Shown one piece after another: positions 55,098 through 64,000 of a stretch of DNA of 64,000 nt; the stretch's first letter is position 1; every line of letters begins with the position of its first letter. Under the pieces are notes generated by a model, which saw only the letters and a list, made by a program, of their open reading frames with translations, was not told the origin of the DNA and did not search any database. The stretch spans positions 60,204,566 through 60,268,565 of the forward strand of contig OX411547.1 of the NCBI GenBank assembly GCA_948146395.1, read 5' to 3'. The stretch is from Fragum whitleyi. Taxonomy: Eukaryota > Mollusca > Bivalvia > Cardiida > Cardiidae. The position numbers and the translations under genes were made by a program.

Positions 55098-56368
55098 CAA
55101 AACACCGTGAAATTGACATTCACTGCGATCAGCACCATTCAATATTACTCACTCAGCGCTCCATTTATTCATTCAAAACACTTACTCAAAACGATCAAAA
55201 ACGTTTCTCTAAATCTTTAGAAAAATTTTCGAAATCGTTTAAATTGATCAACATTTAGTTGAATCTGTCAAATTTTTTCTACGATTTATTAGCTTAATAA
55301 AGTAATTGATTGGTCCACGAAGACACACAAACGGAAAACTGTGTATATTTTATTCATAAATAAATAATTATAATGACTTTATTGAAAGAGGCTACACAGT
55401 TGGGTTAACCTAGTTCCCTGCGGGCCTCTATATTCATATCCTTGAATTGGTTGACATTTAAAAATCGGTGTAAATATTATACGATTCTTATGGTTTATAA
55501 AACTATTCACGGTCTAGTTCCATCTTAAATGTCTGATTTGGAGGAAGTTAGTAATAATTCATTCTATAACTTAAGATCGACTTTTAACAATCAAATATCC
55601 TACAAATGCACTCCTATAACAGAATTGTTGAAAAAATCTTTTACATTTACCGGTATGGAGTTTTTGAATGATATCCCATTACACATAAGGAAAATTAATA
55701 ATCTAACAAATTTTAAGATTTGTTTGAAAAAACACTTAATGTCTTTCAACGGGTAATTTCAATATGGACGACTTGTACATGTTATTGGCAATCATAAGCC
55801 TTATTTATCAAGGTATTTTGCTGTGTATATCTAGTCATATCTCTAGTTTAATTTTTCATATTTGGTACTTCTTATTGCGTTAAAAATCCCGTTCGGGATT
55901 AATAGTATCAATATTGTTTTACATTTTGCTGACATATATATTCATTTCTTTTCATTGTTTTCTTAAATCATCGAACTAATTACGGTTTCATTAGCATTGT
56001 CATACTACTTTTTTATTCACAGAAGGCCTCATTGTAAATAAGTTTTTTTTTCATTCATTTATTTGTGTATGATGTTAACTTAATGAGCTACCTTCTCTAA
56101 ATAAAGAAATTATTATTATTATTATTATCATTATTATTATTATTACAAAACAATCAGGAGACTATCATTTAAATATATTACAAAACATTGAACAGTTTCT
56201 GTACATTTAGATTACAGGGATATAATGCAAATAGCTAATTTTGTTCAACTTGAACAAAATTAGCTATTTTGGATTACTTCCCTTTTATTTTCACTCAAAA
56301 CTTGCTCCAAACACACTCAATTTCATTCCAAAATAATTCATCGTGTCAATTTCACAACGTCACTAACT
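55098..56368. mobile_element. MITE family A, copy 16, split by a LINE
   Basis: The left part begins CACCGTGAAATTGACATTCA; the right part ends GTCAATTTCACAACGTCACT. Between them, about 55370-56145, sits the LINE fragment with its ATT tail. The internal hairpin AATAGCTAATTTTGTTCAAC and its complement survive at about 56230-56270. Confidence 0.75.
55442..55756 (+). pseudogene. LINE reverse transcriptase C-terminal fragment with ATT-repeat tail
   Basis: The frame reads LNWLTFKNRCKYYTILMVYK, TIHGLVPS, an in-frame stop, then YNLRST, TELLKKSFTFTGMEFLNDIP and FKICLKKHL. This is the typical end of non-LTR retrotransposon ORF2 proteins: the YK-IHGLVP helix, the YNLR stretch and the LNDIP-R motif. The 3' UTR runs on to an ATT microsatellite at about 56112-56145, as LINEs with simple-repeat tails have. 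The whole unit (about 55370-56145) interrupts a MITE whose halves flank it. Confidence 0.8.
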
Positions 56369-56382
56369 GTATTCTCAATTGT

Positions 56383-56550
56383 CTATACTTAGTTCCAAAA
56401 GAAAGTGTGCACGTTTGAATTCTTAATATCTCTGATATTACACAATCTATCGTCATGAAACGTCGTATGACTTTCCCCAAGAGTACATGTATGTTTCGTT
56501 TAAATTAAAAAGCTCTAATTCACAAGATTCTGCCGGGATCTGCTATTTTC
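56383..56550 (+). repeat. Dispersed repeat with TTCCAAAAGAAAGTGTGCAC
   Basis: TTAGTTCCAAAAGAAAGTGT GCAC is shared with 63645-63670, and weaker similarity continues for about 120 bases (CGTATGAC..GAGTACAT against CGTACGAT..GAATACAT). Confidence 0.55.
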
Positions 56551-57169
56551 TTTTCGAAAGGAATAATCTCCTCTTTGAAGCTTAATCATCCAATGACAGA
56601 TTACAGGAATTTATTGAAAAGTGTGAAAAGTGAAACTTCTGATGTTATTGGTACGCTATTTTGATTGAAACTTTGAAATGCCTCATTTTCCCTTGAAGGA
56701 CCTAACCATATTTCGAAAGAAATGATCTTAAAAATGATGGCTCAATCATTCAGTGTATATTAGAAGAGAACACAAGGAAAATTTCTGCCGAGACAACGAT
56801 ATTTGGTCAGGTTTGTATAAAGCTTCCTTTCTCAAAATACTTACAAGGCCTGTTCAATTTCAAAAGGTGAGATCCTTACGATGATACATTCAATATGTAT
56901 AAGTTTGCAGAAAATCAAATTAAATTGAAAATTGTCGTGGACAAGAAAACTGCTGCTCCGCTGATATGGCAGGACAAAAGACCGCTGGAACACGACAAAT
57001 ACAACTTGCTGAAGGTATAGTTATCAGGAATGAATTTCTCTCCTCCTGATTGTGGTCCGGTCTTTAATTCTTCTCTGCCATCTGAGGCTAATTTTGCCTC
57101 CAAAACTCTCACAAGAAAAAAAGGAATACAGCCTTACAAAAGAGGAGTAGTAATTGAATTATAGCCAAA
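56551..57169. other. No feature recognised
   Basis: AT-rich spacer. The 65-codon minus ORF at 57112-56915 has no known motif. Confidence 0.5.
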
Positions 57170-57971
57170 ATGATAATTTTATGCCAGCGTATGCCAAGCG
57201 TACTTGACTTATTAGTAACGTACCTCGGTCGACACTCTAGCGTATTGACAGTAAGCATACCATATGACTATCGCATATTTTATACGCTGGCATACGCGAA
57301 AAAAAAATTAACAAGTCAAAAATTATTTATGGCGTCTGCGTATAAGAAAGTATGCTAACGTATACCAGCGTACTTGTAAGGCTAAGTTCACATAGAAGTA
57401 GACTATTCGGGTATACGGTGCACTTTTCTGAGGATCAAACCCTATGATTTCCTTATTCCTGGTCACATAAGAGGGCACTATTCGAAAATATCGTATAGTA
57501 GCGTATATTTGAGTATAGTATAGTATAGCGGTAATCGTACGTGTTCGATTATCGTTCAGCGTGCAGCGTGATAGAGCTTGTTTTGCTTGTCTTAATAAAG
57601 TTTGTCAGAAGATATCTGGTGTTCGAATCGAACGGTAAATGCTTTTTATATACGAACCATATATTTATATCCCACTATACTAAATGCTAAAAGGGGCATT
57701 CTGTCCTTGTGTTGTCCTTCTGTCCGTCAGTAAATGTGTTCGTTCTTCCCTGTTCCGTATGTCCGTGCGTAGTGGTAGTTGCATGTCTCCGATAGATGGG
57801 GTATATAGTTTTTGCCCGGTCTGTTAGTCCGTTTGTCTGTTTGCCCCCCCTCCCCCTTCCTCCCCTGATTTTACATTGTTCATAGCATTTGATTGATATG
57901 TGATCATAGAGTATCAATATTTTAATATTTCAGATTGTGTGTGATTTTGGAATGAAAGAACTAAGATCGGT

Positions 57972-58050
57972 AGACGTTCCAAGAAATCGAACCCGTGGCA
58001 TTTCGATCAAAGAGGCCGAAATTCTACCTCTAGGCCAAGGACATCACACT
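57972..58050 (-). repeat. tRNA-like module M5
   Basis: The minus strand reads CTTGGCCTAGAGGTAGAATT and, about 35 bases later, CGGGTTCGATTTCTTGG: good A- and B-box-like matches. Acceptor pairing is imperfect (GTGATGTCC against GGAACGTC). Confidence 0.55.
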
Positions 58051-58219
58051 TTCCATCTTTTATTATGTTCAGGGGCATGACGAAAACACAATCGTATTTT
58101 ATATTGCGATTTTTTCAGCTGCAAGAAGGAAAGAAATAGGTAAATAATATCCTCAATTTATGTTTAAAGAAGTTTATACATGTATTTAATAATCATGAAA
58201 CAGTTAGACACATCTGAAA

Positions 58220-58572
58220 ATTGATATTTTGAAGTAAAATTGAATGAATGGGATGTGACTTTTGAATGATATTAAAGGAAAATAATATAATATCCTTAAT
58301 TTCGTTCGTCATAAACGAAATTAGGGATATTGGATTAGCTCCCTTAAACAAAGGTCAACGAAAAGTTCTACAATAGATTTTTTTCACTGACTCTTTAAAT
58401 CCACGAGAGCCAGTGAAACCGCAGAATGATTTGATCGATTTGAATGAAGTCAGTGAGCGTTTTGAATGAAGTCTCGCAGCGTTTTTGAAATGATTTCGAA
58501 GGGTCTTAACAAATGACCGGAGCGCTGAGTGAATTTTTTATCGATTTGTCAATTTCACGATGTTACATAATT
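58220..58572. mobile_element. MITE family A, copy 17
   Basis: It carries the hairpin ATCCTTAATTTCGTTCGTC with complement, and the right end TGTCAATTTCACGATGTTAC. It is inserted inside the CGTA-array structure at 57170-59305. Confidence 0.7.
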
Positions 58573-59239
58573 TATCCTGTTAAATTGATTTTCTGCATTT
58601 GCTTCACGCACCTGATTGTAAGAACAAGCTTCTCATCTACTGATATTGGCTGACTCCAGTTCGAAGCTTTGAGGCGGATGTGAGGTCTCTCAAACCTTTG
58701 TAACTTTGGAATGACATGCCCATGTTATTAAATTACAATGTCTCATCCGGGTGATCCATCTGGCTCTGGAAAGTTGTGTGGAATTCACCCAACACAGACC
58801 GCAGTTCAAAGTGTGTCGAACCCAAGTGTTCCCTTTTTCTTACCTGTTTTCGCCTCCACATCGGCTAAAAAAAAGTTAAGCCAAATCTTCTTCCGAAGAA
58901 GAATCCATTTTTTACGTATTTACGAAAGGAACGTTTTTAATCATCGTGCTGTCTATGTGAAGTGCCGCGCCCCGTATAGCGTACAGCAAATACCGAATAC
59001 CGTATACAGAATACAGTTTACCGTATATTTCTATGTGAACTCAGTCTAACGTATGCGACTTATAAGTAACGAACGCCTAGCGTACATCAGCGTATGCGAG
59101 CGTAAAAGCATACATAAGTTACTTACGCTGTGGTGTGACAGCCCCATTTAGACCGGGACACAGGTTTAAAACCACTTCTACCCTTTCAAGGGCAAGGTTA
59201 ACTTAGGCTTATTTCAAAGTGTTTCCTCATCAACGCATC

Positions 59240-59305
59240 CCGGCGTCATCGGGACCCGAACCACAGATCACCAAGTCGAAAGTCAAGCGCATAAGTTACA
59301 ATGTA
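59240..59305 (-). repeat. tRNA-like module M6 (weak)
   Basis: The minus strand has ATGCGCTTGACTTTCGACTT then TGTGGTTCGGGTCCCGATG. The B box is good; the A box is poor. Confidence 0.35.
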
Positions 59306-59339
59306 AAGACTAATCCTTTATAAACATTTCTACTGATAC

Positions 59340-59732
59340 TGTTAGTAACATCGTGAAAAAGACTCTAATTTCAATTAAAAACATTCTGAATCGCTCACTC
59401 AGCGCTCAATTAATTCCTTCCAAAAGCTAAATCAAAAAAATCAAAAACGCTCGAAAATCACTATAAAGGATAAAATCAACAACTACATTCTAAGTAAAGA
59501 CTGTTAGACAAATTTAATTTAAAAAAAATTGTTAGCGACTGACTGGTTCATGTAGAAACAGAAAACTTTGTATATAACTTAAATCTTATCAAAGGGAGGT
59601 AACAAAAGTAGCCATACTGGACTACCTTTCTTTAATTACATTCAAAACTCACTCATTGCCCTTGTTCAAATTCATTCAGAAACCATTCCAATATCATTCA
59701 GATAGTTAATTTCACGATGTTCTTAACTGTTT
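59340..59732. mobile_element. MITE family A, copy 18 (full length)
   Basis: The left end is CTGTTAGTAACATCGTGAAA, and the right end TAATTTCACGATGTTCTTAA. Internally it has CGCTCACTCAGCGCTCAATT and CACTCATTGCCC as in other copies. Confidence 0.8.
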
Positions 59733-59984
59733 GCCTAAAGAATGAAGCTGGTTTTATATAGGAAGAATTTAAATGCAAAAGTTTTCGGTGGTTGAAGGAT
59801 GGTAGAAAATTTAGATTTCCTCAGCTGTCACGAAATCAAACTTGATTTGAAAACGACATGTGTGGCGGGATCAAATCCTTTACCAATTTTTACATCTTTT
59901 ATATAGATCTTATTATAGTGTTTGAAATTTTTGAAAATAAAATCAATTTCAGTAGTGGACGCGTTGTAGTTCTACAACGTTTTG

Positions 59985-60112
59985 GAAGTGATGGATTTTG
60001 ACAATGTTAATAGAGGTTCCCTGATGATTTCTTTAGGAAACCTTGGTCAGCAATGTGAAGATTGAGAATTCTGAAATGTTGCGGAATTATTACAGGTCAA
60101 CTTCTTTTCAAG
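59985..60112. mobile_element. Palindromic MITE family C, third copy
   Basis: GAGGTTCCCTGATGATTTCT with TTAGGAAACCTTGGTCAGCA marks the hairpin, and GAAATGTTGCGGAATTATTA the right half. The ends are decayed. Confidence 0.6.
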
Positions 60113-60534
60113 AAAACACCACAGAAGAAACAAACTTCCACCAGTAAAACGAATCATGTGACTGTCACAATACTCATTGCAACTGTGCAATCTAACAAGA
60201 TTTATTTGATAAAGACAAATGCACCTACCTTTGTAATTATTTTTAGAAATGTTTATTATATTTGACTTTGTAAAAGACCTTGATGTTATGGCCATGATTT
60301 TTTGGGGGGACAAAGGGGCAAACGGAGTCATTGGGTAAAACAGTCAATCGAACCAGAGACAAACGAACAAACAGACAGGACAAAAACAATATGCCATTGA
60401 TCTATCGATGTGTGGGCATAAAAATGAAAAAAAAAAAAACAAAAAAAAACGACATGTTATCCAGTAGGGTCATGCCATTTTCCTAGTGTATGCTGAAGAG
60501 TGACCGTTTCTTTTTGCAAAAATACATAGAGGAT

Positions 60535-60915
60535 ATTGAATGAGTGGTCATTGAATACCGACTTTATTAAACGAGTCATCTATAAACAGATAAAAACGAG
60601 GCTACGCCGAGTTTTTTTTTTTTTTTTTTTTTTGATTGTTTATATAGATGACGAGTTTAATAAATTCGGTATTTTATGAGCACAAATTTTATATATTCTA
60701 TTTATAATATGACCCGAATATTTGCGAAAAATCGTCAAAATTCTTGAATTTCAACATTTCATTTTTCCGCGAAACGTATATCGCCGTTTTCAACTGACGT
60801 CACAATATATACTAAATGACGTCATTTTCGCGGCTACAATATAGCGTTGCTATTCGCTGTGAGCTCATTTGCATAGTTATTCCACTAGTGTAATAACACA
60901 CGTGTAATATCTGTA
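60535..60915 (-). mobile_element. Foldback family J, inverted copy
   Basis: GATATTGAATGAGTGGTCAT, AACGAGGCTACGCCGAG, GTTTTCAACTGACGTCACAA and TTATTCCACTAGTGTAATAA appear in reverse order to copy 1. A 23-base poly-T interrupts the hairpin at about 60611. Confidence 0.75.
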
Positions 60916-60944
60916 ATATTTGACACACAAGATATAGAGAATAG

Positions 60945-61890
60945 ATGGTTGGTGACTTGATATGGACAAGTTTATCGGGCAAGGCGTAGGAATTTATCCG
61001 GTGAGCCGGAGGCGATCCGGATAAATTCCGCAGCCGAGCCCGATAAACTTTTCCATCTCAAGTCACCTATCATCTATTTTATTTATCCTGTTACAATCTT
61101 TTTCTAAAGTCTAATCTTTATTTATTTACGAAAATTTAATCCGATCCCGATTTACAACTTCGGAAACGGCGAGTCCTCGTCATAAGGGTGAATGGGTGGA
61201 GGAGTTTGGGTGATCGCTAACGGCTTAAGAACTCGATAATTGAAAGGATTTCTAATGCTGTAGCAAGAAAATATTTAACAAAAGAAAACTGTAATACTTT
61301 CATACCTTAATGATTAAAAAGATGTTAATGGGGTGATTTTCGCAGTCTCAAACGTCCTTTTTTCTCCGAAGTTTTGTTGTCATGCAGCTAAAAGCAAATC
61401 TCAATTCAATGCCTTCCTTGCTCTAAATCAGAGAATGGACATAGATTGAGATCAGATGCAAAGCTACTATCTCCGAAATCCTCCTCATGCGAATAATATC
61501 TGCGTTGAATCCATTCAGATAAATGTTTTAAAATCCTGACAGTTTTCGAGGTCGAATGTAAACACCGAGATAAGCTTCATCACAATTTTATAGATTACGT
61601 CATCAGTCATCATGTCCTACGTCATCGATATGGTCGCGACTTGATTTTAAAAATATATGAAAATCGAGTGAAATGTTTTTTATCAGAAATAGACAATCAA
61701 ATTCAAAAGAAAAAAATGTTAGAGAGGACTGTTTTCAGACCTAATAGCCGCAAAAAGATGATCCGGCAGGTCACGTGACTAAGTGACATCATAAAGCTGT
61801 CACGTGATCAAGTGACCTGATATCAACAAGTTTATCATACCCCCTTTTATCAGGCAATATTTATAGCTAGTGACAGGATAAAAAAATTTC
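60945..61890 (+). mobile_element. Repeat family P, copy 2
   Basis: It opens with a foldback: GTGACTTGATATGGACAAGT TTATCGGGC pairs with GCCCGATAAACTTTTCCATC TCAAGTCACC, apex GAGCCGGAGGCGATCCGG. It then continues colinear with both parts of copy 1, including ATCAGATGCAAAGC and GGTCACGTGACTAAGTGACA. Confidence 0.7.
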
Positions 61891-62123
61891 CTGGTAACTT
61901 AATTGTATCGCGATTTTGTTTAAATCATTATGATACTTCTGTAAGCACGACAGCAAACCCCGAAAGAGAATACATGAACCGTGCAATTTATGACACACAA
62001 GATAAAATTTTCCTGGTAACTTTATTGTATCGCGATTTTGCTTAAATCATTATGATACTTCTGTCAGCACGACAGCAAACCCCGAAAGAGAATACATGAA
62101 CCGTGCAATGCCGTCTATAGTAT
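61880..62123 (+). repeat. Tandem duplication, 122-base period
   Basis: TTCCTGGTAACTTAATTGTA at 61888 recurs at 62010, and TACATGAACCGTGCAAT ends both copies (61987, 62109). The units differ at about three positions. They directly follow the end of repeat family P. Confidence 0.9.
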
Positions 62124-62991
62124 TTTTTTTCATTTTTAGAAGGGAGGGGGGCATTGTACATCATGAATCCGGTTGATACCACCTTGGCACCATTGGACAA
62201 CTCGCTAGAAACAAGATGGCATCTTAGATGGCGCCCAAGCCAATTGTCAAAGCAATTTTGCCTCTTATATTGTACAAATTGTAGCCAAGGCGTATGAAAT
62301 AGCCCTTAAATGCTAAAACGATTAAGAATGTTTAAAATCATCAAAAAATTACATTTTCACCTTGTTCCCATATTTGTTGAAATTTAGTTAATGAAAGGAG
62401 ATAGTTATACTAGAAATGGTTAGTTTTTCCATAAAACGAATGGCTTACAAGTTAATCATCGGTTTTATGAGAAAATACATTTCTTTAATTTATCATTTTG
62501 TCACTTTAATGCAAATCTTAGATGCTAATTATGGTAAATAATAAACACGAATTGTACTAGTTGTGAGGCGCTATCATCCATACATGTTCAAATCAAATTC
62601 AATCCAAATGGCTAGTTTAGCCAAAAATAAATATATACATGTAGGTTAATTGGGCATCGCATTTCCATACACCTGAAGTGTTGGAAGTAGTTTTGAAAGG
62701 ACCCTCCCCTTTTCCCACACCTTTAAAAAGTCATTACTACCCTTACCTCACTCGAAAGTTCATAGGCACATGGAAGAGAAACAGCGCATATTTATTCGCC
62801 CATTCATGTATTAAAAACGGGAAAAAATCTCAGTTCTTTGGGATTTCAAGCGTTGATACTCTTTTACAGAGGGTGCATATAATTACCAATATATTTCGTC
62901 GTTTAGAATATCAGAGAATTCGTGAAATGATATTTTTTTGTGATTTTTGTCTTTGCACCAAAAGCGCCAAACAGCATAAGAGGACATCAGC
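62124..62991. other. No feature recognised
   Basis: AT-rich sequence without ORFs or repeats shared with other parts of the window. The 133-codon plus ORF from 62678 runs into MITE B, which shows that its end is not a real protein. Confidence 0.5.
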
Positions 62992-63121
62992 CTTGCGTTC
63001 AGGAATACAAGGCGGTGATAAACAGTCAGCCAACTATACCCCGTTTTGCACGTGCACTTGCGTGCAAAGCGGGATATAATTGCCTGACTGTTTGCACCGT
63101 TTTGTGATCCTGGACGCAGGA
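62992..63121. mobile_element. MITE family B copy
   Basis: The ends are CTTGCGTTCAGGAATACAAG and GATCCTGGACGCAGGA. The centre GTTTTGCACGTGCACTTGCG and its complement match the other copies. An isolated terminus (CCTGAACGCAGGCC) also survives at 1771-1785. Confidence 0.8.
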
Positions 63122-63302
63122 CAGTTTTGGTTATTGGTGAAAGAATGTGTAAATTCAATGTTTCTCTAGGATTACATGGCTAAATCATTAGTTGTGTGTT
63201 AAAGCAATGCGAGGTTGTATATCTCTAAAGCTTTTAAGATAAATATGTCCTAAACGAAATCGAAACCTGAAAAGCAAAAAAACCTTCTAATTTAACGGAA
63301 TA

Positions 63303-63480
63303 CAGTCAAACTTGTATTGAGCAAACACACAAAGGATATTCCAAAAGTGCTCACATAAGACATGCGCTTGCTTAATACAGGTCAATTTTAGTGCAAAAGC
63401 TTCATTTGGGACCTAAGTGGTCACTTGCTTAATACAGGTTGCTTACTTAATACAGGTGGCCTCTGCGACTGGTTTGACTG
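63303..63480. mobile_element. Mariner-like MITE with TA target duplication
   Basis: TA at 63301-63302 and 63481-63482 flanks CAGTCAAACTTG...GGTTTGACTG. TGCTTAATACAGGT is repeated inside three times. TA duplication with CAGT ends fits Tc1/mariner-type non-autonomous elements. Confidence 0.8.
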
Positions 63481-63644
63481 TAACTTCATAAAAAGGTCCT
63501 TCCAATATTTTGTTTATAAATTTCAATTTTTAGTTTGAACATTTCAAGATACAGATTTCTTTTAAGTATAGCTACACACTATATATCACATCGTTTGTAG
63601 CCAGTTTCATAATTAAAATCATTATATGTGAAATAATATATACT

Positions 63645-63800
63645 CAGTTCCAAAAGAAAGTGTGCACTTTTAAATTACATCGAAAAGTACACCAATTACT
63701 TGATGAATTTTCGTACGATACACCTCGACGGTATTGTCAAACAATCTTTTGAGAATACATTCATACGATTCGCAAGTATTTTCGGTTCGGATGAAATTTT
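63645..63800 (+). repeat. Second copy of the TTCCAAAAGAAAGTGTGCAC repeat
   Basis: CTCAGTTCCAAAAGAAAGTG TGCAC starts the homology with 56383-56550. The extent to the right is uncertain. Confidence 0.55.
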
Positions 63801-64000
63801 GTTTATGTGTGTTTCGCAGTGGATGAATAATTGATCTGAAGTTGCATTCAGCTGAATTATTGAGGTATAAAATCGTTACTATAATAACATAAATATTCTT
63901 GAACGGAGAAACACAAACAATTCATGTTCTACAATTAAATGAATGTAGTTTTTCCTAGATTTTAACCGACATTGCTAAGGCATTAGTATAAATGATGTTA
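63801..64000. other. Window edge, nothing recognised
   Basis: AT-rich sequence, no repeat or ORF. Confidence 0.5.

Larger units (their letters stand above)
57170..59305. repeat. CGTA-array structure related to the 17.6-22.8 kb complex
   Basis: Arrays of GTATGC/GCGTA cores lie at 57175-57370, 57480-57560 and 58970-59130. TAAGTTCACATAGAAGTAGA at 57377 pairs with TTCTATGTGAACTCAGTCT at 59027. The right end GTGGTGTGACAGCCCCAT matches the complement of TGGCCCTGTCACACC, the start of units in the first complex; the corresponding left end was not found. Two tRNA-like stretches and MITE A copy 17 lie within. Confidence 0.55.

Noticed and set aside
58738..59049. 103-codon plus ORF starting MSHPGDPSGSGKLCG
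   Set aside because: The second half is the CGTA array, and the first half has no recognisable domain.
62678..63079. 133-codon plus ORF
   Set aside because: The C-terminal part is MITE B sequence, and no motif is present.

Overview
This window looks like nuclear DNA of a metazoan, most probably a bivalve mollusc. It is AT-rich and gene-poor. Its genes are split by introns with GT/AG ends, and there are no operons, Shine-Dalgarno sites or long ORFs. The repeat content points to molluscs: tRNA-headed SINEs, tandem-repeat elements opening with AGAGGGCCAT and closing with a GAGCAC-TTC-GTGCTC hairpin, and very many MITEs and foldback elements. The species cannot be named from sequence alone.

Three genes are supported, all on the minus strand. 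(1) The 5' part of pirin: three coding exons at 5999-5870, 2833-2711 and 1521-1385, giving residues 1-130 with all four metal-ligand residues. The rest lies beyond the left edge. (2) A secreted-type C-type lectin, CTL1, with four exons between 36117 and 31904. (3) Its tandem paralogue CTL2, with four exons between 49987 and 44959. The two lectins share identical intron phases and very similar exon lengths; exon 3 is 97 nt in both. CTL1 has lost one structural cysteine and gained a hydrophobic tail. The signal-peptide exon of neither lectin was found.

Transposon-coding relics are a Tc1-like transposase (53493-52917, minus, four stops), a LINE endonuclease fragment (39837-40412), a LINE C-terminal fragment that split a MITE (55442-55756), and a minus-strand LINE C-terminal fragment (41659-41426).

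Most of the remainder is non-coding mobile DNA. About 18 copies of one MITE family (termini near AACATCGTGAAATTGACA) are spread across the window. At least ten other TIR or foldback families occur, several nested in one another. Larger structures are a 4.9-kb TIR element (11742-16650) with no visible transposase; a 1.17-kb TIR element (30082-31249) with a 5-bp target duplication; a 1.4-kb TIR element (24448-25882); and, most unusual, a nested palindromic complex at 17579-22825. That complex carries mirrored tRNA-like modules in both arms and CGTGT-rich arrays with a spacing near one helical turn. A related structure lies at 57170-59305.

No promoter, CRISPR array, rRNA or functional tRNA gene is supported. 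Repeat boundaries were read by eye and are usually good to about 10-20 bases, except where target-site duplications fix them.
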